Notes: generated from the sequence alone by a model not told the origin. Counted from the stretch's first letter, positions 36,488-47,292 are shown. The stretch: DNA of 64,000 bases from Gracilaria domingensis (GCA_022539475.1 VCMS01000069.1:248001-312000); one strand, 5' to 3'. Made by a program: numbers and translations.

Positions 36488-37210
36488 TCATGCGCGCGCG
36501 TCCTCGATCTGCTCGATCTCGAACAGCGTCTGCAGCGCGCTGATGTGCGGGCGCACGGCGCGCAGGAAGTGCTTCATGCCCACCTCGCACAGCGCCACGT
36601 CCTGCTCGCTGGCGGCGCGCTCGCCGCCGCACAGGTTGGAGATGAACTGGCTTCTGGGCGGCACCAGCTGCAGCGCGCGCTCGAAGATGGCCTTTGTCAC
36701 GTTGGGGTGTCGCAGTGCCAGCGTATTGCGATACGCCTTGATGCACGCGTCCTTGAGCTCCATGCTCTCGTCCTCCACCATGTGTTGTACAAGCTGCTCA
36801 ATAAAGTTCAAAATCCTCTGGCACCACAGCAGGCACTCGATGCCGGACGGCGCCCAAAAGCGGGGCGGCGACTTGAGTTCGTTGCCCACCAGCTGGCGGA
36901 GCGTGCTGGCCCTCAGCCGGCGCGCCGAGTTGCGCAGCCCGTTTGTCTTGCCGCGAAAGTCGCGGCGCACTATCTCGGTGATGATGGGCGACCCCAGCGC
37001 GTCAAAGATGGTGAGAAAGCCGCACACGGCGCTATTGAACAGCTCCACGTTGATGTCGCCCTTGGCCGCGCACAGGTTGCGGCGGTCCGCATCGTGGATG
37101 GCGTGCGAGAACGGCTGCGTGATGGCGGAGAACGGCGTGTGGATGGCGTCGCTGTCGACGGTGATGGTGGTGCTGCTGGGCGACTTGCGCTGCGCCATGT
37201 GGCTGCCCAT
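36488..37210 (-). CDS. GLTP-domain lipid transfer protein
   Basis: The 240-residue protein has the all-helical glycolipid-transfer fold from about residue 55 to 215. Matching marks are FLTIFDALG, IVRRDFRGKTNGLRN, SGIECLLWCQRILNFIEQL, KAYRNTLALRHPNVTKAIFERAL and LVPPRSQFISNL, including the conserved His of the headgroup site in ALRHP. GLTP-family members carry sphingolipids between membranes in the cytosol. The headgroup site reads D-x3-K (DFRGK) and not D-x3-N, which is the pattern of the ceramide-1-phosphate branch (CPTP/ACD11), although the Trp of LLW is as in GLTP; so the headgroup is uncertain. ATG at 37210 or four codons later. Confidence 0.8.
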   Translation of the reverse strand: MGSHMAQRKSPSSTTITVDSDAIHTPFSAITQPFSHAIHDADRRNLCAAKGDINVELFNSAVCGFLTIFDALGSPIITEIVRRDFRGKTNGLRNSARRLRASTLRQLVGNELKSPPRFWAPSGIECLLWCQRILNFIEQLVQHMVEDESMELKDACIKAYRNTLALRHPNVTKAIFERALQLVPPRSQFISNLCGGERAASEQDVALCEVGMKHFLRAVRPHISALQTLFEIEQIEDARA

Positions 37211-37934
37211 GGTCGTGCGCTCGTCGCAGGCGGCAACCGAACTCTCGCAGGCGCGCGCGCTCTCTCACACGCACGGGCGCAGCGAACAAACGGCGGCGCA
37301 CGAGGGCGAAAATCGGCCCGCGACACGGAGGCGGCGCGCGCGCTGCTTTATCTACGCGCGCTGCAAAGGGGCGCGAAGGCGGCGCGCAGGTGAGCACGCA
37401 GCGCGTGCGCGCGCCGCGCCGCTTGACATGCGCCATCACAGCCTTCGCAATGGACGGGCGCGGCTGTATGTACGTGCGTCCAATCAAAACGCGCTTACAC
37501 TATGCTTTGCTGCCGCCGCTGGACACTCCGTTTATTATTAATCTCTGATTAATAAATACTGTGCATGATGAGGAGAGGGGAAAGATGCAAAACATTCCCG
37601 CCGTCTTTTGTCACCATCACTTCTCATTGAGAAGTTCTCAACAAGCAAGTGGTGCTTCACACGGTGTGAAACACCAGTGGCAGTGAAGCTTGTGGGGCCT
37701 CGTTCTTCAAACGCACAAGCGAACGCACGGCTTCTGAAATCTTCATCTTCAATGAATCATCATGCATGATGCGCCGCCGCTCAGCACAAATGCCCGGAAA
37801 ACTTCAAATAAAAATCTTCTACTGTACAGGGGGGGGTACGCGCATGGAAATGCATTTCTTTACATCCTATCTGGCAGTGGATCCGGTCCCTCTGTCGTCG
37901 ACGCGGCGACGGCGGCGAGCACCAGCGCGCCCCC
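37211..37934. promoter_or_regulatory. Divergent promoter, GLTP gene (-) / RPC7-like gene (+)
   Basis: The first 260 bp are CpG-rich; 37500-37800 is AT-richer and has the inverted TTAATCTCTGATTAA at about 37540-37554. The plus-strand frame at 37762-37934 is treated as leader. Confidence 0.45.
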
Positions 37935-38687
37935 ATGGCTCCGCGACGCGGCCGCGGCCGCGGCAAAATGCGCGCTCGCCCGCCGCAAGTCATTCGCAAC
38001 AGCATTGCGGAGCTGTCCAACTACGACGCCGCTGTCAAGGCCGCGCTTCAAAACAACCTCGACGCCGCGCGCGCCTACTTCCCGCCACTTGCCAAGCGCG
38101 TCTGCGCGCCGGCCGCCCCGCCCCTGCCGTCGGAAATCAAGCTGCTTCAGGAGCACGCCTCCTTCAGAGACACCATGTTGAACTCGCCCGCTGCCATACA
38201 TCTGCCGGCTGTCTCCACCCAAACCCCGCTCAGAACGCAGTTGCAGTCGGTTGCCGACTTCTTTCGCACGCCGGCGGCGAGCGCCGTGCAGCGAACGGCG
38301 CCTGACTTGCTGTGGCGTTGGGACGCTTGCTGGATCGTGCCGGATGTTTTGCCGCCCGAACTGTTACCTGCTTCGTTGAGAAACTGCGCGCGCCCGAGGA
38401 AGAAGGCGAGGACTGAAGTGCGCGAACAACAAACCGACTTGACGTCGCAACAGATGCTGGACAACTTTCGACTTCAGGAGGCGGACAATGCGGCTAATGA
38501 ACCGGATGCCAATCAGCCCGCTGATGACGAGCAACAGGAGCTGGAGCCTGGCGCCGTTGAACAGCAGGATGACGATGAGGACGTTGATCACATTGCCGAT
38601 TATCAAACTGGCGTCCACTTTGACGATGATGATGGCTATGAGGAAGTTGAAAGTGGCGATGATGCCGAACCTATCGTTGCATTTTAA
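37935..38687 (+). CDS. Probable RNA polymerase III subunit RPC7/Rpc31
   Basis: The 250-residue protein has the layout of RPC7/Rpc31: a short RG-rich start (MAPRRGRGRGKM), a Pro/Phe-containing middle (YFPPLAKR, EIKLLQEHASFRDTML, WRWDACWIVPDVLPPELLP) and a long acidic tail of Glu/Asp/Gln ending with DDDDGYEEVESGDD. In Pol III, RPC7 joins RPC3 and RPC6 in the initiation subcomplex. The match rests on layout and short patches, since the family diverges fast. Its stop codon TAA ends at 38687, and the next base begins the stop codon of the facing ORP gene. Confidence 0.6.
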   Translation: MAPRRGRGRGKMRARPPQVIRNSIAELSNYDAAVKAALQNNLDAARAYFPPLAKRVCAPAAPPLPSEIKLLQEHASFRDTMLNSPAAIHLPAVSTQTPLRTQLQSVADFFRTPAASAVQRTAPDLLWRWDACWIVPDVLPPELLPASLRNCARPRKKARTEVREQQTDLTSQQMLDNFRLQEADNAANEPDANQPADDEQQELEPGAVEQQDDDEDVDHIADYQTGVHFDDDDGYEEVESGDDAEPIVAF

Positions 38688-40208
38688 TCAACTCCTCCCA
38701 AGTGATACCGGCATAAACTTCTTTTCTACGCTAACATTCTGCTCTCTGTCGTTGTCGTTAACGTTTTCACCATTGCACTCGTCAACTTGTTTTTTTCCGT
38801 TCTCAAAGTTCGGGCCTGCCTCGTTTTCTGTTTGGGGCTCTTCATCGCCTGCCTCGTCCTCCTCCAAAACGCCTTCTTTTCTAAACTTTCTATCCTGTCG
38901 CTGAATGTTTTCCAACTTCTCCTTCAGTATCTGAGCCTCGCCGGTGATGGCATCTCTGGTTCCCACATCATTGCTTTCATCTAACGCGCGTCTCAAAGCG
39001 ATGACGTCCTCTCTATACCGACAATCACTAGCAAGCGCCTGCGACATATCGCCGCCACCCACCGAGCCTTTTTCTGTTTCACGAATATCCCACCAACGTT
39101 CGCCATCAATATCGAAATAACCGACGAATGTACCGCGTGCCACGGACAAAATTTCGCGCTCTACTTCACCCGCTTGAGTGCGTAGGATTTGTGTCCCTGT
39201 CGCCGCTCCACCTCGCGCCTGTGTGACGCTTGTTACCGATTGTGTCATTTCTGCATCGCTTCGGAGTTCGATGGCTGTATAACCACCATCTCGAGCTTCT
39301 TCAAGTGCTTTGTCAGGATTGCCGAAAAATGAGCCTTCCTGTTTTCCGAAAGCTCCTGTAAAAGTTACGGTGCCTTCTTCCTTTTTCGTTTCTGAGATTC
39401 GGTAGAGAACACCATCCAAGTAGTCAGAAGGGGTTCCTACACTAAACGGAGACCAACGCATGGGCTGTGGTGGATTCACCAGCAAATCGAAAACAAGCCC
39501 GTGCTCTTCGTACATGATTGAAAACGGGCCTGAAAACTCGCACTTGAGTTCACTTAAAAGCGCACGCAACAGCATTGTGGGAAATGTGTAAACGATTCGG
39601 CTGCCATCAGCAAACTCGACCACGTTGATACCTATTCTTCGTGAAGAAAGCGCTGTGTCTAAACCCCATACAACTCCCCCATGAACGCCGCTGAAGCCTG
39701 CCAGAAGGTAACTCTTGTTCTCCGGACGAATTGTGTAGTGTGTCACTGGCGGATGATGACTGGTTTGTTCAATGTAACACGGGCTTCCGTCGCCTAGAGT
39801 TGCTTGATAGGTACTGCCAAGAATGGGATTGAACGGCTTGGCCAGCGTGTCGATACAGTGCAATCCAGATACCACAAAGGCAGCTACGAGTTTGATGCGT
39901 TGCACTGGATCTGTTGTCGCAGCGGCCGCGTTTAAGTACAACGGAGCATATGCCCAATCATCCGTAATACGCTCAAGAACACTTCTCGGTTCATTCATAT
40001 GTACAGGCATTGACATTCCAGAGAAGGTCATGTTTCCTTGCAATACCTGTGTTCCCACACGTTGTAGCACGTACTGTACACTTCGACGAATCATATCGCC
40101 TTCCTTCGGGTCGTTGAAAAGCATCCCGCCCGTCGTGGATGCTGTTTCAATGCGGTAGTCATCTGTCTTTTCCAACGGTTTGAAAGAGGAGATGGTAGGA
40201 CCTGACAT
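38688..40208 (-). CDS. Oxysterol-binding-protein-related protein (ORP), short form
   Basis: ORPs move sterols or phosphoinositides between membranes at contact sites. The 506-residue protein is an ORD with no PH domain. It shows AKPFNPILGSTY at about 123-134 and the family signature EQTSHHPPV at 147-155, whose two His bind the phosphoinositide phosphates. The lipid-binding core runs to about residue 300. The segment WWDIRETEKGS followed by SDCRYREDVIALRRALDE is the usual ORD end, and the last 100 residues are Glu-rich and coiled. No FFAT motif is obvious. ATG at 40208 is the first in frame. It converges on the RPC7-like gene with no gap between stop codons. Confidence 0.92.
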   Translation of the reverse strand: MSGPTISSFKPLEKTDDYRIETASTTGGMLFNDPKEGDMIRRSVQYVLQRVGTQVLQGNMTFSGMSMPVHMNEPRSVLERITDDWAYAPLYLNAAAATTDPVQRIKLVAAFVVSGLHCIDTLAKPFNPILGSTYQATLGDGSPCYIEQTSHHPPVTHYTIRPENKSYLLAGFSGVHGGVVWGLDTALSSRRIGINVVEFADGSRIVYTFPTMLLRALLSELKCEFSGPFSIMYEEHGLVFDLLVNPPQPMRWSPFSVGTPSDYLDGVLYRISETKKEEGTVTFTGAFGKQEGSFFGNPDKALEEARDGGYTAIELRSDAEMTQSVTSVTQARGGAATGTQILRTQAGEVEREILSVARGTFVGYFDIDGERWWDIRETEKGSVGGGDMSQALASDCRYREDVIALRRALDESNDVGTRDAITGEAQILKEKLENIQRQDRKFRKEGVLEEDEAGDEEPQTENEAGPNFENGKKQVDECNGENVNDNDREQNVSVEKKFMPVSLGRS

Positions 40209-41306
40209 CGGATGCGGTGGAACGGGCGTCTTGGCGGCAGTAGTGAGCGCGTTGGTTTGGGAGAGATGACCGTGAGTTGCCCTTGAACTGCGGGTTGAGT
40301 GCGCTTGGGTAGAGGTTGGCAGCTTTATGTGGTGGCATTTTTTTGCGGGGCGAATGCCGGATGTTGATGATAACTTGGGGGACCCGACGAAGATTCTGGC
40401 TTCGGAAGATGGCTGTCTTGTCAGGGCAAGCTGGCCACTGAGGTCGCATCACACGTACGCGGGTATCTACGTGGACACGGTGAAAGCACTTGCCCATCAT
40501 TTGGCCTTGTTGAACACTTCGATGTCCAGCACCACAGGGATAACGGTATCTGTGACTTTCCTTATAGCCCTCAAGGCACCACTTTCTTGAACTCGATGAA
40601 TGTAAAACTACGAAGGTGCGACGACTTTGTCTTACTCTTGTATTTAAAATACTTCTTTCCATAGGAATTCCAAAAAGTTAAATTCTTGGTCTCCATGGAA
40701 GACCTGTGAGTCAAAAGTAATTGGTTAATGTATTTGCTTTGGACCCGCAAGAAGTTGAGTTACGGGTGTCCATTTGTGTTCTGTATATTAGAACGTGATG
40801 GTCCCATTGAGCATTCTCCGGGTGAGTTTGGTGGAACAACTGAGTAAAATGCTGCATCGCACATTGTGAAAACTTGGAACCGGCGTAAGCTGGAGAAAGA
40901 ATATGTAAACCTTTTAACAAACGAGATATGAAGGCCCATATGAAAACCAACAACGTTGACCGCGTACTTTTGCCCTTCGTTGACTTTTGATGAGTGCTCT
41001 CTTTAGTCTTGATAACAAAAGGCGCTTCTATACAGAGTGCCAGCGCAATATGTTTATAGGGGTAAATTAGTATTGCAAACCGCATACGTTGCTCTCATGA
41101 AACAGAACCAATGATCATATGTAGCTTTATAAAGGCTTTTAGGTGACGAGTCGCTCAGAAATTCTTCGTACATACTTGTACTTTACAATTCCACTAAACA
41201 TGTATTATGCTCTTTGCTACAGGCTATATAGTTGTTTCTTTGGAAATACACCAAACTATTGAGTAAAGCTTTTTCTCTAAAACAAGCAGGAACCATTTGA
41301 AATGCC

Positions 41307-41321
41307 GGGCATTGAATGCCC
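41307..41321. repeat. 7-bp palindrome, first of the cluster
   Basis: GGGCATT and AATGCCC flank a single G. It lies 15 bp before the long palindrome at 41336. Confidence 0.7.
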
Positions 41322-41335
41322 AATTGGAGACTAGA

Positions 41336-41407
41336 TTGGCATCTACCTTCGGTATGTCTCTTATGATTCCGGGGAATCAGAAGAGACATACCGAAGGTAT
41401 ATGCCAA
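41336..41407. repeat. 35-bp inverted repeat, 33 of 35 paired, 2-nt loop
   Basis: The centre is at 41371-41372 (GG). Arms 41336-41370 and 41373-41407 pair except at 41343/41400 and 41363/41380. It contains the perfect 18-bp block at 41345-41362 with its complement at 41381-41398. As RNA it would fold into one long hairpin on either strand. Confidence 0.9.
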
Positions 41408-41439
41408 CAATATCTGGGGAATCTTCCCCAGATATTGTT
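41406..41439. repeat. 16-bp perfect inverted repeat, 2-nt loop
   Basis: Arms 41406-41421 and 41424-41439 are exact complements around TC. The repeat overlaps the end of the previous hairpin by two bases, so the two are back to back. Confidence 0.9.
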
Positions 41440-41505
41440 TTTCCTCTTCATATGGTTCTCAAAGAACACCTTGAAGCATCAAGATCGGCACTAAAGGGAT
41501 CCTGT

Positions 41506-41550
41506 CTATCAACGATAGGCCATCATAATATGATGGCCTATCGTTGATAG
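41506..41550. repeat. 21-bp perfect inverted repeat, 3-nt loop
   Basis: Arms 41506-41526 and 41530-41550 pair exactly around AAT. A further degenerate copy of CCATATTATGG type follows at 41551-41561. Confidence 0.9.
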
Positions 41551-43118
41551 CCATATTATGGTGATGGGCCTTCACCCGCAAAACATTTGAAAGAATTGCG
41601 AAGAATGAAGTCCTGTATCTTGTTCTTTTTCATGCTCCCGCAAACATCTTAAATTGATGCAAAACTCTCTCTGAAGAATATTTTTGTTCTGCCAATGTGC
41701 TAAATACATGTTCTAGAATTGGCTAGTCTAACCCTGTAAATATAGATCTTGGTGTTCGACTAACAGGAGAAGAAGTTTCAAGGCTGAAAGAATCTTCAAA
41801 AATCCGGTCTTTAAAATGTAATGTGTTCTTGTTGTCGGAAGCTGAGAATTAGACGTGATAGAAAGGTACCAGCATCTATTTTGCCATACTGATCTGTTTC
41901 CAGGAGTTTCTTACCAGATAAGAAAGACTTTCTGGTTTTTTGGCGCCGTCTTATATAATTTTTGACAATAATGAAAGAACAAAAGAAGTTACTGTGATGC
42001 GGTTTTTAACGTCAGGACATTTCGCAAAAACTCATTTTCGAAAAGCATAAGTTGTATATCAAATCGTGTGCTTCGGGTCGAACTCAAATTTACCATTGAT
42101 GAGGCTCGCCGAGATGCTCATATCTATGACGTAACTTATTTTCTTCTCTTCTTATTTCTCTTGAGTACACTAAATAGTGTGTATATTCATCCAAAAAAGC
42201 ACTCTTTTTTTCATGTTCATTTGAGATGAAGGAAAAAATGTAGAGTGAGATCAAATGTACTTGCGATGGTATATACAGTTTGCAAAGCTTTAACTTTTTT
42301 CGAGATAAGATATGCTTAGGCCTTATTGACTATAAGGAATTAGTTTCTAACAGGATTTCCTGAGTAACATCTTCTACTACCAGTTTTATGGCAGTATCAA
42401 ATTTGTTATAAGCTGTTTTCTTATCTGTATCTCATTCACTACTTTGCTCCATGCTCTTTATTCCAAAAGTAAGAGAAAGAACTATGTAGATTTAGTTCTC
42501 CCTTTTCAAGATGGTTCAGCGTTGGGAGCAATTTGCCTGTTTCCTTTGCAAAAGCCACTTTAGGATTGAATGAAACCAAGCAATGGTTCAAACGTGAGAA
42601 CGATAACTATTTGTCATTGCTCAGTGAGCCACAAAGAACTTTGAAGACTATTTCAATGCGACTGAATGAGTGCGAAACTGAGAATTCCATATCAGATATC
42701 TTGTGTGGCAGCATCTCGTGGTTACATTTTTAATCCCGCCAAAAAAAACTGTATTTTGTACTTGCTGCTCTTCGAACCCAATTCTTCCCTACTCTGGAGC
42801 GAGCGACAGGGAAGTTATGGTTGGCGGTTCGAACTTGTAATCGCTGTGGTCCTTCATTATACCCATAGATGAAATTAGATGGGTGAGAATCTTACCGGTT
42901 GAAGCTAGAAGGCACCATCATCGCTGAGAATAACGCCAAATAATCCCTGTTTTTGAAGGAGATCCATTATCTGGAGAATACTTTGCGGGTGCTGATCGCT
43001 GCCACCGCTACTCGCAGAACTTTACAATTGAAGAAAGCAAAAACGTTTCTTTACTCTCCTACTTCACATAGATTGTGTCTCTTCCGCGAAGTACTTGCAA
43101 AGAGAAAACGAATTAATC

Positions 43119-45323
43119 ATGTCTCAGATCTCTCGAAGGAGATTATCGACCTTGGTTTTGCATACGTGGAGAACTTCGAGTGTTCTATTACGACAAGGAT
43201 GCCAGCCGTCTAAATTCCTTCACGAGCAACCGTTTTCAAGAAGATTTGCGATGGCTGCCGTACGAGAAGCGAGTGAAGGATCAGGTAGACGAGCACGAGC
43301 CAAAGGTGACATGAAATCTAGCAAAAAAGCACGACATCCTCAACGCGATCCTGAATGGAGAAAACAACAGTATGCGCAAAGGAGACCATCACCATCCAAG
43401 AGGAAACCACAGGTTGCTCCTATTCGGGAAGTGGTACTTCCTGAAATTGGACTAAGTTCACAACAATTGGCTGCATTAGCTGAGTATTCAGAGGAAGATG
43501 TGTTCAAAGTTGCGAAAGACCTGGATGATTCCATTTACACACCGAGGTCCGTGCTTACCCCGGCGTTGATAGAGCTTGTTACAGAGGAGCTAAAGCTCAG
43601 AATATGTTTCAAACCCCAAACAGAACGTCTGGTTTCTTCAATAGAACCAGATGTTGTGGGCAAGGGTGATGTCGACCTCAGGGCACCCATCATAACTGTG
43701 ATGGGCCACGTTGACCACGGAAAGACCTCTCTTCTTGATGCTCTCAGGCACAGCGACGTTGCAAAACGAGAAGCTGGTGGCATAACCCAATGCGTTGCCG
43801 CATTTCAAGTACCTTTGTCGCAAGGAGAAAATGGTACTGAGGGTTCCTTTGCAACATTTATCGACACACCCGGACATGCGGCTTTCAAGGCAATGCGCGC
43901 AAACGGAACGGTAGTGACCGACATTGTGGTTTTAGTAGTTGCGGCTGATGACGGAGTAATGCCTCAAACCATAGAAGCGGCGAATCTAGCTCGCCAAGCG
44001 AATGTCCCGATTATCGTCGCGGTCAACAAGTGCGATGTTCTTGGTTCAGATCCGGAGCGTGTCAGATATCAACTGTTAGACCGGCTTGGGATCAACACCG
44101 AACAGCTCGGTGGGGATGTGCAATGCGTGGACATCTCCGCTAAGACAGGGGAGAATCTACCACAACTACTCGATGCTATTTCGCTCCAGGCCGACATGTC
44201 AGACCTTCGCACAAGTCGACACGCCCCAGGTGCGGGAATCTGTTTGGAATCACGCTTAGACCGTGCGTTCGGTTCAGTGGCAACGGTAGTGGTACGCAGT
44301 GGCACGCTGCGAGTCGGCGATATTGCTGTGTTTCAGTCGCCGAAAGTTCTAAGAGGTGAGTTGTACGGTCGCGTTCGGAGCATTATTGCGAGCGATTCGA
44401 CAGCACTGGAGGAAGCAGTGCCTGGTATGACTGTCGGTGTTATCGGCATCAAGGCAGCTATACCACCGGGAGCCGAAGTACATGTTGTGCCCAATGAGAA
44501 GATTGCGAAAGCTAAATCGCATGATATGATTCACCAAAACATTGCAGCAGCTTCAACAATAGAGCTGGCGAACTCATTGCTGCACAAACGGGAGGAAGAA
44601 CTGGCTTTAATACGGGAAAAAGAATTGTCGCAATCGGAAGCTTCTGAAGGAGACGAACAACTTGATGCTCATGATGAAAAACAAACGCTTCTTGTTCTCG
44701 TGAAAGGTGAAGTTCAGGGAAGTGCGGACGCCGTGGCACAATGCATTCAATCGTTGGAGACAGCCGACTTGAACGTACGTATCCTCAGCGTTGGTGTCGG
44801 AGATATCAACGACATGGACCTCAAAATCATTTCGGCCGGCAAGCAAGTGAAAGGGAGCGCAGACGAACCACTCATCGTTGCGTTCAATGTGAAAGCAAAG
44901 CACTCAGCCGAAAAAATGGCGAAACGATTTGCAATCCCAATCTTGTCTCATTCTTTGATCTACCACCTAGAAGATGATGTGAAGAATCGAATACATGAGC
45001 TGGTGTCCGCGAAGAAGGTTGTGGAAGAAATCACGGGTACTGCCTCTGTAGTACGTGTGTTTGAAGACGGGGCGATTGCGGGATGCTGCGTAGATGAAGG
45101 TTCCCTTGCTCAAAACGATAAGGTCAGGGTGATGCGACTGCCATCTATGGACTCGGATCAACGCACGCGGGAAGAAGTATTCAGCGGGCCGGTGGAATCT
45201 ATTAAGCGATTCGCCAAGGCTGTTCGTTCAGTTGAAAAGGGGACCGAATGTGGGGTGAGTGTCAACGGGTGGTCAAGTTTCGAAGCAGGAGACGTGATAG
45301 AAGTGATTACCGAAAAAACGTGA
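43119..45323 (+). CDS. IF2: Organellar translation initiation factor IF-2
   Basis: IF-2 brings initiator fMet-tRNA to bacterial-type ribosomes. The GTPase is intact: G1 GHVDHGKT at about 196-203, G3 DTPGH at 249-253, G4 NKCD at 303-306 and SAKTGEN (G5). Domains II, III and IV follow to the C-terminus, ending in the C2 domain [10 protein letters not shown]. The long Lys/Glu N-terminal region of bacteria is missing, leaving about 140 residues with one VAKDLD-type IF2-N piece. The frame opens at a TTG, but the ATG at 43119 begins [20 protein letters not shown], an amphipathic basic presequence that suggests mitochondria; an ATG after it (MAAVREAS) could also be used. 734 residues, no intron. It ends 64 bp from the facing F-box gene. 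Confidence 0.93.
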   Translation: MSQISRRRLSTLVLHTWRTSSVLLRQGCQPSKFLHEQPFSRRFAMAAVREASEGSGRRARAKGDMKSSKKARHPQRDPEWRKQQYAQRRPSPSKRKPQVAPIREVVLPEIGLSSQQLAALAEYSEEDVFKVAKDLDDSIYTPRSVLTPALIELVTEELKLRICFKPQTERLVSSIEPDVVGKGDVDLRAPIITVMGHVDHGKTSLLDALRHSDVAKREAGGITQCVAAFQVPLSQGENGTEGSFATFIDTPGHAAFKAMRANGTVVTDIVVLVVAADDGVMPQTIEAANLARQANVPIIVAVNKCDVLGSDPERVRYQLLDRLGINTEQLGGDVQCVDISAKTGENLPQLLDAISLQADMSDLRTSRHAPGAGICLESRLDRAFGSVATVVVRSGTLRVGDIAVFQSPKVLRGELYGRVRSIIASDSTALEEAVPGMTVGVIGIKAAIPPGAEVHVVPNEKIAKAKSHDMIHQNIAAASTIELANSLLHKREEELALIREKELSQSEASEGDEQLDAHDEKQTLLVLVKGEVQGSADAVAQCIQSLETADLNVRILSVGVGDINDMDLKIISAGKQVKGSADEPLIVAFNVKAKHSAEKMAKRFAIPILSHSLIYHLEDDVKNRIHELVSAKKVVEEITGTASVVRVFEDGAIAGCCVDEGSLAQNDKVRVMRLPSMDSDQRTREEVFSGPVESIKRFAKAVRSVEKGTECGVSVNGWSSFEAGDVIEVITEKT

Positions 45324-45386
45324 ACCAGAGCAAACCTTCATATCTTTTCTCTCTCTTCGGAGAGATACAAGAAGAGAACATACAAT

Positions 45387-46985
45387 TTACAAACCGCCCG
45401 CAAACACAACCACAGCTTTTCCAACGGCCCCACAAACGACAGCAACAACATCGGCACAAACCGAGAGCGAAGTAGCAGCGCTCGGCAACTGAATCTCACT
45501 ACTCAATTTTTCGTCTTCGACGTTCCAAACCTGCAATCTAGGCAGGGTGGCGAGAGAAGCTCTACCACTAACGTGCACACCCAGTCCACCAAAAGCGTTT
45601 CCCTCGGCAGTAACAACCAGCCGTTCGTCTGTACTTAGCGCTACCAGCGCTCCTCTGACGCCATCAAATTGTTTTTGTATCTTTCCGCTGAGATGATTCG
45701 ACGAAGGCGAAACAACAAACACTCGATTGGATGTTGCAAGTGCTAAAGATTTCTCATCTGAGAACAAAGCGAGTTTACAAGCGCCTATATGAGCACTTCC
45801 AGCGCCATGTTCTGCTTCTTCGACAGCACTTCTAATCACTCGTATAAAGCGTGGGTGTACAAGGACATTTTGTACAATTGATCCCGTCGAGACATCAAGA
45901 ACAAATAGTCTATGCAAGCCAGTCCAGACATAGAACTGACTAGGGTTTGCTAAAGGTTGTATGGCAGCAATTGTGTGAATTCGATTCCAACCTTCCGATT
46001 GCTGGGTAATGTTATGTACACACGAGCCATTGGACAGTTTCCAGACACATAGGGTAATCGGTTGAATCGAGCTTGATGCTATAACATATTTCTGATTGGC
46101 AGCTAGAATGTCGACGCTCTCTCTCATGCAGAGCGTTTGCTTTCGAGCTGGATTGTCTATTTCAATGACTTTGATGACACCTGAATCAAACCCAACCAAG
46201 GCATACTTGTCGTCGGTGGAACAAGACACTATTGTTGGCAGTCCATGTTGCATAAGGAAGTTATCGAGAACGGAGTATGTTATAGCCCTGTACTTTTCCT
46301 GATGTACATTGATACACAGCAATGTAGAAGAAAGAGTGATGGCCAACAGAGAAGGTCTCGACTTTAAGGTTTGCGAGGAAAACGATATGATTCGTTGAAC
46401 ATGACAACTGGTGTCATAATACACGGACGGAAGTGAAGGAGTTGGCGTTTTTCGCGCGGTTCGATGAAATCTGGAGGTGCGTCGAATCAGGGCAATTGCA
46501 CGTTCAAAGGCAATGAGCACTGATTCGGCGAAAGCATGCACCACAAGAGCTCGCCCAAACTCATCAAGCACATCGAAATGGGCAGAAAATCCTGCGACTC
46601 GGTCCTGCTGCACACAAGTCCCATCAACTTTATACCGAGGCGGCATGAAGAGAATGTGGGAAGCCTCATGATTAGCAAGATATTGAAGAAAATATGAGGC
46701 GCACACCTGTTGTCTCCAGCCTGAGCGACGACGTTTCCAGGGCGTGGCGAGCAAGGAGTTTGAGGACAGATTGGATTGATGATCCCATATTGTACGCCAT
46801 ACGGAGTCGAAATGAGAAGAGACGATCTCGGAGTGCAGGACGGAGCAGGTTTCGGCGGCTGTGCACAGCGCGGCGGGCGTGGTCAGAAAGGAGAGAATGT
46901 GAGCCCAGATGTGCGGCGGGAGCGATGGGAGCGGCTTGGCACGATGTCGGGAGCGCTTTTCGTCGACGGCTCTCTGGGCGCGCAT
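45387..46985 (-). CDS. F-box protein with a probable WD40-type propeller
   Basis: The ATG at 46985 gives 532 residues. An F-box is at about 19-66 (LPSLPPHIWAHILSFLTTPA, then CSVLHSEIV...VWRTIW), the Skp1-binding part of an SCF ubiquitin ligase. The rest has repeated beta-type segments (YALVGFDSGVIKVIEID, ITLCVWKLSNGSCVHNI, FYVWTGLHRLFVLDVSTG, LQVWNVEDEKL) consistent with a divergent WD40 propeller for substrate binding. WD repeats are degenerate, and no target can be guessed. The frame upstream of 46985 (to 47189) is AT-rich leader. Confidence 0.72.
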   Translation of the reverse strand: MRAQRAVDEKRSRHRAKPLPSLPPHIWAHILSFLTTPAALCTAAETCSVLHSEIVSSHFDSVWRTIWDHQSNLSSNSLLATPWKRRRSGWRQQVCASYFLQYLANHEASHILFMPPRYKVDGTCVQQDRVAGFSAHFDVLDEFGRALVVHAFAESVLIAFERAIALIRRTSRFHRTARKTPTPSLPSVYYDTSCHVQRIISFSSQTLKSRPSLLAITLSSTLLCINVHQEKYRAITYSVLDNFLMQHGLPTIVSCSTDDKYALVGFDSGVIKVIEIDNPARKQTLCMRESVDILAANQKYVIASSSIQPITLCVWKLSNGSCVHNITQQSEGWNRIHTIAAIQPLANPSQFYVWTGLHRLFVLDVSTGSIVQNVLVHPRFIRVIRSAVEEAEHGAGSAHIGACKLALFSDEKSLALATSNRVFVVSPSSNHLSGKIQKQFDGVRGALVALSTDERLVVTAEGNAFGGLGVHVSGRASLATLPRLQVWNVEDEKLSSEIQLPSAATSLSVCADVVAVVCGAVGKAVVVFAGGL

Positions 46986-47292
46986 CGGAGATGAAAGGTT
47001 TTGGGGAACAAGACGGAGACACAGGATATTGATGCGCGGAAGAAGATCTGGGCGGATACGGTTGTTGACGGAAATGAATAAACACACAAGCAGGCACTTT
47101 GTTTCAAACGAGCAAAGGGTATGTGAAATGCGGATATAAATTAGTTTACAACAAAATAATAAAAAAATCATGAGCAGAGAGTAGTCCACACAAGCGAAGC
47201 GCTCAAGAGCAAAGTGTTCACCTGCAGCGCGTCACACATTCAATCAGTCGCAAGGAAGCTCCATGATGCACACCAAATGATCTCACAAACGA
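46986..47292. other. Short intergenic region, F-box gene upstream
   Basis: About 300 bp, AT-rich with an A/T run near 47135-47170 (TTTATATCC on the minus strand near 47132 could act as a TATA box for the F-box gene). No gene is recognised. Confidence 0.35.

Larger units (their letters stand above)
40209..43118. other. 2.9-kb AT-rich region with a palindrome cluster
   Basis: No convincing gene. 40209-40660 is the ORP upstream side. 41307-41550 holds four palindromes (listed separately). 41560-43000 is AT-rich (runs of A and T, many stop codons in all frames), apart from short frames near 42533-42872. 43000-43118 is the IF-2 upstream region. Confidence 0.5.

Noticed and set aside
35276-37541. 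Large plus-strand frames opposite the membrane-protein and GLTP genes
   Set aside because: Antisense shadows of real minus-strand genes with Arg-rich, unstructured composition.
41183-41494. Frames on both strands through the palindromes reading FGMSLLIP / FGMSLMIP
   Set aside because: A palindrome gives similar peptides on both strands; it is not evidence for protein.
41300-41560. CRISPR array
   Set aside because: The units are unrelated palindromes with no repeat-spacer periodicity, in a eukaryotic genome.
42820-42860. tRNA-like GGTTCGAA
   Set aside because: No matching acceptor, D or anticodon arms around the box; likewise GTTCGACC near 24050.
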